Shown: positions 1 through 11,218 of the stretch, one piece after another
How positions within the stretch are numbered: position 1 is the stretch's first letter
Layout: every line of letters starts with the position of its first letter
Assembly: GCA_019614645.1 (NCBI GenBank)
Contig: JABWDB010000016.1
Span: forward strand, 1,922,001 to 1,986,000
Direction: 5' to 3'
Source of the DNA: Stratiolaelaps scimitus
Lineage: Eukaryota; Arthropoda; Arachnida; Mesostigmata; Laelapidae
Length of the DNA stretch: 64,000 nt
Notes under the pieces: generated by a model
What the model was told of the DNA's origin: nothing
Seen by the model: only the letters and a program-made list of their open reading frames with translations
The model's database searches: none
Made by a program: the position numbers and the translations under genes

Positions 1-5
1 GTGAT

Positions 6-86
6 CTATATATTGGCGATATTGCTGGGCGGATCAGGGCTGCCTCCAATATCGACTAGAACAAAACGCGATTCCACGGACTGGTA
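6..86 (-). CDS. Candidate terminal exon, unknown protein
   Basis: On the - strand a splice acceptor (TTTTGCGCCAGCAG) is followed by an open phase-0 segment of 26 codons and a TAG stop at 6..8. The peptide begins YQSVESRFVLVDIGGSPDPP. The composition is protein-like and the acceptor has a T-rich tract upstream, but no partner exon could be joined and no family is recognised. It could be chance. Confidence 0.18.
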   Translation of the reverse strand, partial: YQSVESRFVLVDIGGSPDPPSNIANI

Positions 87-1220
87 CTGCTGGCGCAAAA
101 GTGTTTTTTTTTTTGCATTCACCATAGCTTTCCGCGAGCGACGGTCTAGCTTCGGGCAGGTAAAGAAAATATTTCTGAAAGTGTTATTTCGGCCAAAATG
201 GAAACGAAACGGACTAATACGATTGATCAAAATGACACCTATCAGCTAGAGGCTTATATAATAGTTTCACAGGGGAGTATTGCCGCTCGCACGCGAAGCG
301 ATCGACGCCCAATAAACTCGTGACAATTGATACCAAGGTGTCAGTACAGAACGATTTCGCAGTCCGACTTGAACTGGGCCGTAGTGCAATACCTGTTGGT
401 CAGTAACTTATGTCCGTATAAGGATCAGACGGAAGAATAAATGCAAGAGTCATCGGTATCGCTGCCAGTGTCGTTACAAAGGTAGACCGTGCAGTTAAAA
501 AATAGACAAGTTTGCGAGCGGTAGTTTTTCAGCCCTGACTGAACGCCCAATCGTAAACTAGCTCCGCTTGCGATGTTTTATGTAAATTGACGCAGCAGCA
601 GCACCACCCGTCAAATTGGTGCCAGTTACCCGTCAGGGCGCTATGAGTTACCACCAGAGCGCATCATATGCTAACACGCACTTTCTCAACCAAGATACCG
701 ACCAGTAATAATAATCGTAATGGCTATGATTACTCATAGTCAGACGGTGAATTTTCTATTTATTTATAAGTAACAGCGCGACATTAAAAATGGCATCGAA
801 ATGATCTTTTTTGCAACGCACATTAGGTCAATCGAGAGTCGCTGCAGGCGCTGGATCGTGTTGATTTTTTGCAATCCCAACAGATGCATTATGGTCAACA
901 ACAAAATATAAATTGTGAGGGGGCGCTTCATTAGTAATACACCTCCCAAAGGTCGTATTGAAATTAGTGTTGTCATTTGCTACAGTTGGACTACAGGCTG
1001 TCTTGTTATCATAATACAAACTCCTAAACTCTACAGAAAATACGTTGAGCTATCTGCCACAAACTGGACACAGAACCAACAGCCGTCGCCACATATCCTT
1101 GATGCTGTCCATGTTGTCTCTCATATTATGAACCAATGGTGCAAGTTCACACGGGGCCCAACGCTCAATCGGGCAGGCATCTCTACCTACCAGTTTCACT
1201 TTGTGCTCTCCATGCACTCG
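87..1220. other. Non-coding stretch, no gene seen
   Basis: Only short open frames occur, and none has protein-like composition or convincing splice sites. Confidence 0.5.
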
Positions 1221-1304
1221 TACATATATATATATATATATATATATGTACATATATATATATATATATATATATGTACATATATATATATATATATATA
1301 TATG
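1221..1304. repeat. Higher-order TA repeat, 3 x 28 bp
   Basis: Three identical 28-bp units follow one another (1221..1248, 1249..1276, 1277..1304). Each consists of TAC, then alternating AT, then TG, so the TA microsatellite is itself organised as a perfect tandem minisatellite. The YIYIYI open frames across it are artefacts. Confidence 0.9.
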
Positions 1305-2946
1305 TATAGGTTTCCCATAGAGTCACTTATCTCGAATTAGCACTTTGAGAGCTTTTATTCCATTTGTTGGCTTCCTCGTTCGTTAGAATGCTTCCCAAAC
1401 TGGCACTGGAAAATCATGTGGCCATTGAAAACTTCTCCACCAACCTCGAAACGGATTGGCGGTCAAGATCGAGCAAATGCTTGGCCTCTTGCCACTCGAA
1501 TAATAAACCCGTTACGGCAGATATCGCTGTCATCATCATTACTATTATAATTTTTTATTATTATTATCATCATCGCACAGAGAATGCCGCTTTCCCCTTT
1601 TACGGTATTCTGCCTGTTCGCTCTTACAGCGACGTCTACGCCGTACAAAATAATGAAGTAATGTCGTTGTCGTTGCTGCTGCTGCTTTTATCCTCACCGG
1701 TTTTCTTCGACCCTTCTCTCGGCTTTCCTTTTTCAAGCATTTCTCTGCGGGTAGAACGACCATCAATCTCCGAAGTATCCGCTGTGCAGTATTCGAGTAT
1801 TCGAGTGAAGTGTGTGCGTCTCCGTGTATCATCACGCGATGTAACAAGCGACCGACCGGGATGCAAAACCGATAGAATAGCTCATTCACGACGTTACCAT
1901 TACACGAATCGCATAGTGGGTATCATCCCAGCTACGGCCGTAGTTTGCAGTGCGGGTTCGAGCAGAATTCGACTTTTTACTCCTGTGTGGTAATTACCAT
2001 TTCTGTTTTTGCTCGTGTTGTTCGTCGGATTGAGCAGAGGTAGCAGTGGCAGCAGAAACAACAGCAACAACAAGAGCGACTGAAGCTGCTGCTGCTAGCG
2101 CGGTATTTGCATATGGAGAGGTGGCGGTCACATCTGTAACTGCTGGTGATACTGACGGATGCGAATATTAGTTTGCCCGTTTCGATATAGGGGACATTTT
2201 AGGGCGCGCCAACGAAATGCATTCAGTTATGCTTTTTCAAATATGATTCGAGTTCTAGAATAAACTAAAAACAACGCGTGGTCATGAAACAGCTAGGGAC
2301 ATACAGACGGTGCCACTGGTTTTTTTATTTGCACGGACGATGTTTAGGAGGAATCTGCTATATATGTATGTAGTTGTAGTTTTATTGAACTCTTTGTGAG
2401 GAAAACTGAACTTACCATTCTTCATGTGGGGTCTTACTTTGTGGAGTTTGTTTTAATGTAAATGACTTATTTCTCTGGTTGCAAATAGCTGGTGGTCGTA
2501 GGTTCGAGACCCCCGAAGCAGATTTCTTTTTTTTTTATTATGTTTGCGTAGACACAACGCTCAGCTGAAATAATAATTACACTAGGTGATGTCATCCAAG
2601 ACCAACTACATAGCTATACAATAGTATTTTCGGCAGAATTGCAGTCGATTTTTCTGAGTCAGGTTTCTACCGCAATATCTTCGCCACGTTTTCACTTGAG
2701 AGAATAGTGAACGTCATTTAGGTGGGGTAGTTCAACAGAGTATTCACAAGCGAGCGTTAAAAGGGTGAAAATGATAGAACTTGTAACGGAAAGATGGTCC
2801 AAGGAGACCAGAATTATGCCAGTTATTGTGGATAGTTCGATATTTGGTTTATAATATTTTTCGGTCAAACACACGTTCATTTGGGGCACAGGTAAAACGT
2901 CTTGTGCCTCTCACTGATCTGTCTGTATCTAAATAAAGATTCACCC
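1305..2946. other. Non-coding stretch with a 209-codon open frame of doubtful status
   Basis: A + frame at 1364..1993 is open for 209 codons, but it runs through (ATT)n and (CTG)n-like tracts, so it reads as homopolymer-rich peptide (IIITIIIFYYYYHH, SLLLLLLSS). I do not treat it as a gene. CAG/CAA-rich sequence lies at about 2040..2095. Confidence 0.4.
2480..2525 (+). repeat. tRNA-like B-box, possible SINE fragment
   Basis: GGTTCGAGACC at 2501..2511 fits the RNA polymerase III B-box consensus. It is preceded by AGCTGGTGGTCGTA and followed by a T-run. No acceptor stem or full cloverleaf is present, so a SINE remnant is more likely than a tRNA gene. Confidence 0.25.

Positions 2947-2972
<26 letters not shown>
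2947..2972. repeat. (AT)n microsatellite
   Basis: Thirteen AT units followed by a short TG-rich tail. Confidence 0.9.
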
Positions 2973-2978
<6 letters not shown>

Positions 2979-4190
2979 CTGTGTGCTTGAGTCTACAGTT
3001 CGCGCACCCCTCTGTGGTGATAAAAGAGAACCATTCGTTTGCTGAGACAGATCAAGTAAAATACTCGTACTCATCTTCAAATGGGACCGAGGAGTTCGCA
3101 TGGTGGAAAGACTTGTTTCAGCAAATGACTGTCCAGTGTCTTTGGCCAGTGTCGTTTAGTCGATATTGACTCAAACGAAACCAACCGTTACTTCCTAGTT
3201 CTAACATTTCACTCTTCTATCTTCGCCCTCTCTCTTTTTCTCTTTCCACCTTTTTGTTTCGGTCAACAATTGAGGTCGGCCTCCCCAACAGGGTGAACGA
3301 CAGCCTCGTTCATATATATATATACATATCTCTTGGTTGATTTATTTATTTGAACAGCTTCACATCAAATGTCAATTTTGACGACCATATCTCCATACGG
3401 ACTATATCATGCCGACCTTTAGGTTGATTACACTTTCCAGGTATTTGTTTTAATGAGAGAAGCGTGTTCACAATAATAAAATCAGGTTCACGTCAAATCA
3501 TCAATGGATTTTGATCGAAGAATACACGCCGGAATGCTCCATTCTTCGTTCCAGCTCATTTCAAGCCAGACAGGATACCGGACTATTTTCGCGATTCGCT
3601 TCGATTTGATCCGAAAACCCTTCTTGAATGTTCAACTTTATCCGAGATATTTCAGGCTAAATGTAAATCCGTTCTACGAGCCCTATTAAAACGGCATCAA
3701 ATCGACAATGACCAGTGGAGCATATCAGCTTTGTCTACCACGAAATTGGTATGCCTTTAGCCGCCCACATAGAATCTTTGAACGGTCAGCTGTATACCGT
3801 GGATATCTGCTGAGCAATCGTCTCATTAGGTCAGATGACGTCCAATAGGAAATACGCATGAATCTAACAGTGAGAAGTGTCGGCTATCATTATACGACTT
3901 GTCCACATCCAACAATGCTCGTATTAAGAATAGTGCCCCAACGAGCCTGGGTTGTTGTGGGCTGAATCACAGCTCAATCGTCCAGGGCTTTGTCATTGTC
4001 ACAGTGCGACTAGATCGATTGCTTTTGCCAATTCCAGTTGGATATGTTTATACATTTTAGCTAAATAAGAAATTGCATTTCCAGCCAATGTTAGTGTTTT
4101 TCAGTCAGTTTTCCACAGTTGTTTGTCTTTAGCTGTAGGTGTTGCCTCAATAAGTTGCACGAACGTTTTGTAGGTGGTACCGATACCACT
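2973..4190. other. Non-coding stretch, no gene seen
   Basis: A short (TA)n tract lies near 3312..3326. Open frames here, such as 3504..3689, have no splice or family support. Confidence 0.45.
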
Positions 4191-4197
4191 CTCATAT

Positions 4198-4199
<2 letters not shown>

Positions 4200-4229
<30 letters not shown>

Positions 4230-4241
4230 GTGTGTGTGTGT
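4200..4241. repeat. Perfect 42-bp palindrome (CA)n(TA)n(TG)n
   Basis: A CA tract turns into TA and then into TG with exact dyad symmetry about 4220/4221. Each arm is 21 bp, so the sequence can form a cruciform or long hairpin. Confidence 0.9.
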
Positions 4242-4688
4242 ATGTTTTTGTTTGTAGTGTTTTCCTTATGATATCGAAACTGTCTTCCTTTCCTGATTTG
4301 TGCTACTGGTTTCTCGTTGTGTTTTATTTTGTTTTAGGGAGATAATCCACTAAACAGGGCATTTATCTGTCCCAACATTCGACTTTTTCGTAAAATATTT
4401 GCATCGTTGGCGTCGACGCCGCCGTCTACATATCCAGCATCAGCATCTGCGCCAAGTCTGTTGGCTGCTTGGGAAGCAAAACAGGCGGCCCGTTGTTTAC
4501 GGCCAACGCCACGGGGCTCGCCGTGTTGTTGTTGTTGTTGTCCATGTCCGCTCTGTTATTGCCTATATTCTCTTCAGTCCTTTCGGTTTCGGTCCTGTCG
4601 GACGTAGCCGAACTAGCCGGTTTTGAACTGTTGTGATTCCTGTCAGAGCTCCTGTTGTTGCTAATGTCGATGTGGTTGTTGTTGTTGT

Positions 4689-4710
4689 CGCCGCCGCCGC
4701 CGCCGCCGCC
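4689..4710. repeat. (CCG)n trinucleotide repeat
   Basis: An uninterrupted CGCCGC tract preceded by GTT repeats. Confidence 0.85.
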
Positions 4711-5140
4711 TTTACTTCTATCTGACGGCGACGCCGGCTGGATCTACACGCTGATTTGGCATCACAGCTGACTACGGTGTCCGTGTATATATATTATATA
4801 TAGATGGATAGATAGACACTTATGTTTGTGTGTGAGTGTGTGTGTCTTTGTGCAGCGTAAGTGGGTCACTCGGACTGCTTCGTATTCTCTTTCTGGCTGT
4901 GCCCGGCTTCTTCACCTGTGTAGCTGGTTACGTTGTTGTGTGGTTGTCTTCTGGCTGCTGTAAGACCTCTCTGCATCATCTTCGTCTTGTGGCGGTCTTC
5001 TCTTTCAGGGTCCACCAGCTGCATAGACCGGCTGACGTTCCTGTTCAAAGTCCGTCACCACCAGCATCAGCACTACGATGTAGGTAGGTAGTTCCTCCAG
5101 TCAGAGCCACGAAATCGGCAAACGCCACTACGAACTCTTT

Positions 5141-5172
5141 CCCTTGTCCATCTCTCCCTTGTCCATCTCTCC
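5141..5172. repeat. 16-bp tandem duplication
   Basis: CCCTTGTCCATCTCTC occurs twice head to tail. Confidence 0.85.
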
Positions 5173-5760
5173 CTCCACCGATTTCTGCATCCCGTTACTG
5201 ACGGAGTGGGCCCGGCAGACGGCCCAACCATGATCGGCTTCCTAGCGCGCCCGCTTCTCTATGTGACGCCGACTGACCGATAGAGCTAACGCATCTCTAG
5301 TCATTCCCGTTGCATCCCTAGCCCCGAGTACAACAAGGCGCTTGAATGTGTGCCTCTGTGTGCCGTTAACCGTCACCTCGTTAAGCTACACTACGATGAG
5401 GAACGGAATGATGGTCAAATTTCGAAGGGACTCGGTTGCTGGATGGCCGGTGAAGAGATAGACGACGAACTGGGTGTTCCGTCGGTGAGGCTTTTCATGT
5501 TTGAACTACTCTCCTCTCGGACAGACTGACTAGGCTGAGTCAGCCAGCCACTCAAAGTTGAGAGGGATAGCAAGCCCACGAACGACAGCCACCGCGGCCA
5601 GCAGCACCGGCGAGCGCGACATTGTCACGGGCGGCCCACTGCGCGACGATCAAGTTGAAGACCCCCCCAATATGAGAAGTAGAGCCATAACAGTAGATGG
5701 GATAGAGGAAAGATGAGCAAGCTTATTCTGAGTCACTTCCCCGAATAGCACAGTAATCTG

Positions 5761-8069
5761 TAGTAAGTGCAAAACACACACAAGGCAAAGAGGTGGATTC
5801 ATCACCAGTTAAATCAAAGTGTACGACCAGTTGTATCTCAGCCACTTTCGACTCCACATCTGAAACTGGCTCAATTCGTCATGCTCCTGGAGATCGCAAA
5901 CGTACGTGCGCGGCGCGTCGATATAATCAAATTTTCAGTCTCAAACAGTTATAGACCACCTCAAGTAGTGGAGGGTGTTTTATTGTTCTTCCTCAGATTT
6001 GATTTTAGCTTACACATACGAATATCAGTGGTGCTCATTAGTAGGCATATTGATGGTACGATCAAACGATTCAAGCGTTAAAACCGTCAACTTAGACCGT
6101 TACGTATCTACACGGCTAGAAACAGCAGCGCTCTCCCAAGTGACCAAGGGCATATGATCCACATCACAGTAAAAAAGTGAAATTTTAGAGTCAGCGAAGA
6201 TCTAACCGTACACGGCATATTGAACCACCCGACCCGAACGTTGGCACCGAAACGCTTGGTAAATTGTCAAACAAGGACAACTTACATAGAAGGATCCACC
6301 TGGTTGGCTGATTCAACGTAATGACCAAAGCGCCCATTTACACTCACAGAACAGAAATCTTATCAGTACACTCTTGGGATGGCCGCCATCAGCAGCATCT
6401 GTGCAACTTACCGACCTTGCCCTATTAAATGGGACTTAGCTTTGTCTTCGACGCCGGTGGAGGTAATTGTCTTAAGTGAGTTTTGTGGTTTGGTGATAAC
6501 TACCCGCCTTCAACGCAGACCACTTGAATGGGTACTAGTTGGCGCCATCATTTCATTTCTGTTCAGATCTTCGAGAATCGACACAGTATATATAATACAA
6601 TGAATGAATTTGGACGAAATATTAAATGAAGGGTAACAGCTCCAAATGGGCATATGGGTAAATCGGTGGGTAAAAAAATTATATTTTCCCAGATAGCAAG
6701 TCAATTTAAACTAGTTTGCTTTAAAAGCGAAAGTCCGATGTTCATCGGTGAGATTATTGAAAACAGTAAAACACTGTCAGTGTAGAAAAAATATGCCTCA
6801 GCAAATAACGCCCCATAATAAGCCTATCGAACAACTCCATCCAAATGGCCGTTATTGAATGGGCAAAAACTCAGCCTCAGCTCAGTCTCCCTAGAACTTT
6901 CATAAAGGTGACTGCATGTTACACTTTCCTTCTGCGTTCAATTTTATGCGTATTTCTGGGTGAGCATGACTGAATAGTGAAATCGAAATGTTAGGCCGCG
7001 ACACACAGATCATTATTATTATACATTGCTATTGATGTTCTGTGATTCTGCATACATGTAACGGCATGACCGATATTCTGGGACCCCCACTAAGAAAGCA
7101 AGCAACCAACCAACCTTGTCTAACTTACATCATCGCCACAATGCTCAAGAACATTCGATTCGATACCCACTCGTATCGATTGTTCGCTTAAGGTAGGCAG
7201 TTCACAATGCCATCGACGATCGTATTAGTTCCGCGCCCGTTTCATGTTTGCAAGCCACAGCTTCAGTGCATTTGTGACACAGTGGCTGCTCGATATCAAC
7301 GAAGTCAGCACGCTTTCGTTTTCTAATAATAAATGTATATTGCGAGATCTGACAACCCCAAATAAAAACAACACTATGCCTTCAGTTTATATGATGTTAT
7401 TGTATGAGCAACTGATCCGCATTGCGGTATAACGCAGGCGTACTGTTGCTACAACGAGTTCTTCTCCAATTCACACAGATCAAACCGCTCAGCCGCCGTT
7501 GGTCATCGTGGTCACCTCGAGATCGACTGGTAACACCAACTGTCCAGGAAGAGCTAACGAAAGTTGGGGTAGCGTTGCCAACCACTTGTGCGACAACAAT
7601 AAACATATATATATAACGCTGAGCAAGCAGCGAGAACCACCTCCTTACATTAGGAAACTTTCTCTTATTGTTGCTTGTTAATGTCCATCAACTCTGCCCA
7701 TGCGGTATTTCTGCAATGATGCTAACATAAATAGAATTTTAAGCCGAATTATAAAATGGCAATGAAATGAATTTAGAAGTATACCAATGTGGCAAGCTTG
7801 TCATGCAGATATTCTCCGACGCTCCGGAGGATACCGTGACTATGAGGCTCAGATCATCTTCTTTTATCATCGACAACAGGGAAATAGAACATCATTGGAA
7901 CAGGACGATATCATAGGAGGCCTGAACCTTGCGAGTTCAAGCCTCCCGGAGGTCTTCTAGCGAGCTTCCTAAACTAGACTATTAGGAGAGAAGTGATCAC
8001 TATTTCGATTTGACAGCTCCCCGTTCGATCTTCGTCGGCGACTACAGAATGGAGTAAATACGACTTACA
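5761..8069. other. Non-coding stretch, no gene seen
   Basis: Open frames up to about 104 codons (5767..6081) occur without splice sites or recognisable content. Confidence 0.45.
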
Positions 8070-8115
8070 TTGCATAATTGTATATCAATAATTTGCATAA
8101 TTGTATATAAATAAT
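8070..8115. repeat. 23-bp tandem duplication, AT-rich
   Basis: TTGCATAATTGTATAT(C/A)AATAAT is present twice in tandem with one mismatch. Confidence 0.85.
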
Positions 8116-8541
8116 TTGCCAACCAGCTTATGTGTACATCCATAATGGCACAATGAGAACTAAACAATGCTAAACATCGTTGATGTCTCCAAGATATTCC
8201 TAATCATATTTAGTGGCTTCATTAGCATTAGTGCTAATTTAATCGTAAGTGTTTTTTTGTAATAGTATACATATATCTCTAGCGAATCGCCTACAGCTAT
8301 CGAGAAATGCCGATGTTTGACGATGTCGGGTAAAGTCACGCGCTAACGGTACGCCACAAATGACCAACGCAGCCAACCTTGACAGACCTTTGACCGAAAC
8401 CTTTGGCTAAATAATAGCCCCCCACCATATTCATCTTATAACTCTGACCCACAACATAACACGCTCCTTTTTCATTTTCGTTTCTTTTTTATAAACTCCC
8501 ACAACACTGAGAAACACGAACTTTTCCCACTTATGAGTGAT

Positions 8542-8542
8542 C

Positions 8543-8572
<30 letters not shown>
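8542..8572. repeat. (CGG)n trinucleotide repeat
   Basis: About ten CGG units in otherwise AT-rich sequence. The poly-Ala and poly-Pro frames across it are artefacts. Confidence 0.9.
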
Positions 8573-8573
<1 letters not shown>

Positions 8574-8777
8574 CGATTGCGGCCGCGGTAGCTGAAAATA
8601 GCGTTGGCAGATGCTTATAATATGTGTGATGATATGACGCAAGTTTATCTCGCACATTATCGCAATCTTTCTTGCTATATTACTATTCATCATCTGACAT
8701 TAACACACGGGGGGGAGGAACACTAATTAAGATCACCTGGCATATGCATGATGCTCTGAGCACGCCCAGATGAAAAC

Positions 8778-8801
8778 ATATATATATATATATATATATA
8801 T
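8778..8801. repeat. (AT)n microsatellite
   Basis: A twelve-unit AT tract. Confidence 0.9.
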
Positions 8802-9789
8802 TACGGGAACGCACTCGTAGTTGACGACAACAATGATAATCTGGGCCCATCTTAATATGGATGATACAAATGATTATAAAGAATGAGAACTTCTTCGAGC
8901 ATGTGCCCTATGTGAGTACGAGATTCCATAGGAAATATCGCAATCGAAAAATAGTGACAGCGATCAGTGGTTGTTTCTTTTCCATCCACTTTAACGCGTC
9001 GAAGTGGCTAAGCGTCGAGGTAAAAATCCAGACCTCTGGCGGAGCGCGGGAAACCATCGCTACTCGAAAATCCCATCCTTTCATCATAAGGATTTTTATC
9101 GCCGCTTACTTTGTTATTACATCATGGAGCTTATTCGGCAAACTTATTATTGGCTTAACAGTTGCGATTGATCTGGGTACGACGCAAGGATATCAATACG
9201 AGTATCGCTACTAACGTGTATGCGACAATTGCTCAAGAATCAACCGAACGGAGAAGCGTTATATTGCAATTGTTTGTTGTTCATCAATGCCAGCATACGT
9301 GGAACAGTGCTAACCCACCATCTCAACGAGCTGTGAACGATGTCATTCTTCGCGAACTGAGTTATCGTTTGCTTACCGTTTCTACAATGAGAAGCTAAAG
9401 AGTACATCGCAATGGTTTTGGCAGCGGAAAAATAAAACTGTAATAGATTCTACTATGCATGTGAACCATTCTTAGTTGTAATTTGGTCGTAAAAAGTTCT
9501 TAATCAATAATTGACTCAAGTCGCATACTAATTCTGTACCCGAAGAAGACTAAAATTGACAAAAAAAAGCAACGGTATATGGCTTAAATATGTGTTTGTC
9601 TCCTGTTGAGTTGAACGAATACAATTCCGACAATATTTGTTCACACCGCCCTATTGAACATCGTGATAAACTAATTGCTTCAATCGAATGCAGCTCGTTC
9701 GTGCTGTTGCTTCCGTCTTTGCCTCTTCTCGTTAACGATCATTTTCTGACGTTCTGTTTGTCTCGATCATTTTGTCGCCTTTATCAGTT
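8802..9789. other. Non-coding stretch with a 117-codon open frame
   Basis: The + frame 8861..9214 is open but has no supporting splice sites and its composition is not convincing. I treat it as non-coding. Confidence 0.4.
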
Positions 9790-10660
9790 AACGGGTGCTG
9801 ACTGGTGAGCGCCTCTCGAGTCGCGATGGTTTCCCGAGATGGCGGTACGATCAGCAGCGTCGTCGTCGTCTTCGCCGCCGCCGCCGCCACGGACGATGTA
9901 GTCGTTGGCGGGGCGCCTTCCTTAGTAATATATACTACCTTTCATCGTATACTTCGCAAAACTCTCTTCAGCTATTCCCTCCTCTCTCTCTCTCTCTCTC
10001 TTCATCTCACTTGACGTTCCTCCCGCCGGCTCTTTCCGCCAGCCCGATCTTCGCTTCGATCTTCTCTTCTCACCTATTTGAGGCGACTGGCCCTAAAAAC
10101 GGTTGACCGAACAGAGAAGACAACGGTATCTTCTTCTCACCACCACCACCACCGTCCCCACCTCATTGCCTCACGTTCTCTCTTCCTCTCTCTCTCTCTC
10201 TACCGAACGAACTACCAAGGACCGAATGCAGCGAAACACCAAAACGAGAGAAAACCAAATACCGAACAAGGTCCGCGGTTTTCGAGCGGACTGGCGTCTT
10301 TCGAGCTGGCGGGCCTAGTAGCGACGGTGGTGGACCCTTCACAGATCGAGTGGATATCAGCTCAGTTCTGTCAGCCGCTCGCAAAAGACAGGTAGAGTGA
10401 ACAAGTCAAGAAAGACACGGAAAACAAAGACAAAACAGCTATGCTGCCATCTCCGTTCAATGTCTCGACGACTGCAGCGATTATGCTAGCCATAGTATGA
10501 TGTCCACTCGGTGCTGCGCTAAGGTGCCCCTCGGATTGGAAGGTTCTGCCTGTCTGTCTACAATAGATCACAAATAGGAGGCGGTCTCTCTTAACGAGCC
10601 CTCGCGCAGCACCCGAACCACCGACATTCGGTGCCTCGTCTCATACCAAATGAGCTAATT
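9790..10660. other. GC-rich, repeat-rich patch, possible promoter or 5' exon region
   Basis: Higher GC, a (GCC)n tract near 9870..9885, (CT)n tracts at 9982..10002 and about 10185..10201, and CAC repeats near 10138..10155. Several frames are open on both strands because stop codons are rare at this composition. Confidence 0.3.
10263..10367 (-). CDS. Candidate internal exon, unknown protein
   Basis: On the - strand an acceptor (CGGCTGACAG) and a donor (TTCG then GTATTTGG) enclose an open segment of 105 nt, phase 2 in and phase 2 out. It encodes a basic, Pro-rich peptide (ISTRSVKGPPPSLLGPPARK). It could belong to the same - strand gene as the exon at 11095..11218, but the phases do not join directly, so at least one exon would have to lie between them. 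No family is recognised. Confidence 0.25.
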
Positions 10661-11094
10661 TATCTACGGAAACAGAAGAAAAAAGCAGAGAGAAGCGATT
10701 ATTAGTGAAACAAATACATCCCTGTCTGTATTCGGCCACCGAGTTTCAATGACAGCTTACACCATCCATCGTGGGATGGTATGGGGATAACACCGGGGGA
10801 GTTGGAGCCGTGGCGACTTCGAGTTCATCAGGATATATACAGTCGATTTGATTGCGGATGAAACTTATTAAATACATTTAAATGGATGTATAATATTACT
10901 TTTTAGCGATCGTTGGAGGACTGTAGCGCGCCGAAGTACCCAGTCACGTAAATTCGAGGATGGAGAACTAAAGACAAAGGGGGTGAATAACCTCGATATC
11001 TTTAGGTTAGATAGAAGTTAATGATTCAATGAGTATTTTCAGAGTATTTCTATCGGTGCAGATCGCTGACTGGTTCTGGCCTCCGGACCATTAC

Positions 11095-11218
11095 CTTTGG
11101 TCGAGCATTGTGTTCGTGATAAGACGAATTAGCTGCGGCGACAACACTTTCAGATAGGGACCTCTTAATGGGATTGTCTTGGAGCACAGCGGCCGCTCTC
11201 GGGTCTCGAGAGCGACCG
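11095..11218 (-). CDS. Probable internal exon, unknown protein
   Basis: A good acceptor (TCATGTGTCTGTCCAG) and a good donor (CCAAAG then GTAATG) enclose 124 nt, open in one frame, phase 2 in and phase 0 out. The peptide begins GRSRDPRAAAVLQDNPIKRS and continues hydrophilic and Ser/Ala-rich. Composition and splice sites together make it one of the better exon candidates outside the CHTOP-like gene. Downstream on the same strand a strong acceptor (TTCTTCTGTTTCCGTAG, ending near 10662) would give a very short terminal exon with a stop after two codons. Upstream exons were not identified. Confidence 0.4.

Larger units (their letters stand above)
4380..5760. other. GC-rich patch, possible 5' end or promoter
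   Basis: Base composition rises here and several short tandem repeats occur: GTT repeats near 4525..4545 and 4675..4688, (CCG)n at 4689..4710, and a 16-bp tandem duplication at 5141..5172. No coding exon could be defined. It resembles the CpG-richer 5' regions seen elsewhere in the window. Confidence 0.3.

Noticed and set aside
1050..1340. YIYIYI-containing frames
   Set aside because: Direct translation of the TA repeat.
1364..1993. Longest + open frame in the left part (209 codons)
   Set aside because: It runs through ATT and CTG repeats, has no recognisable domain, and its composition follows the repeats.
8861..9214. Frame containing VAIDLGTTQGYQYEY, similar to the phosphate-binding start of HSP70/HSPA12
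   Set aside because: The similarity is about seven residues, a stop follows three codons later, and no further HSP70 motifs exist nearby.
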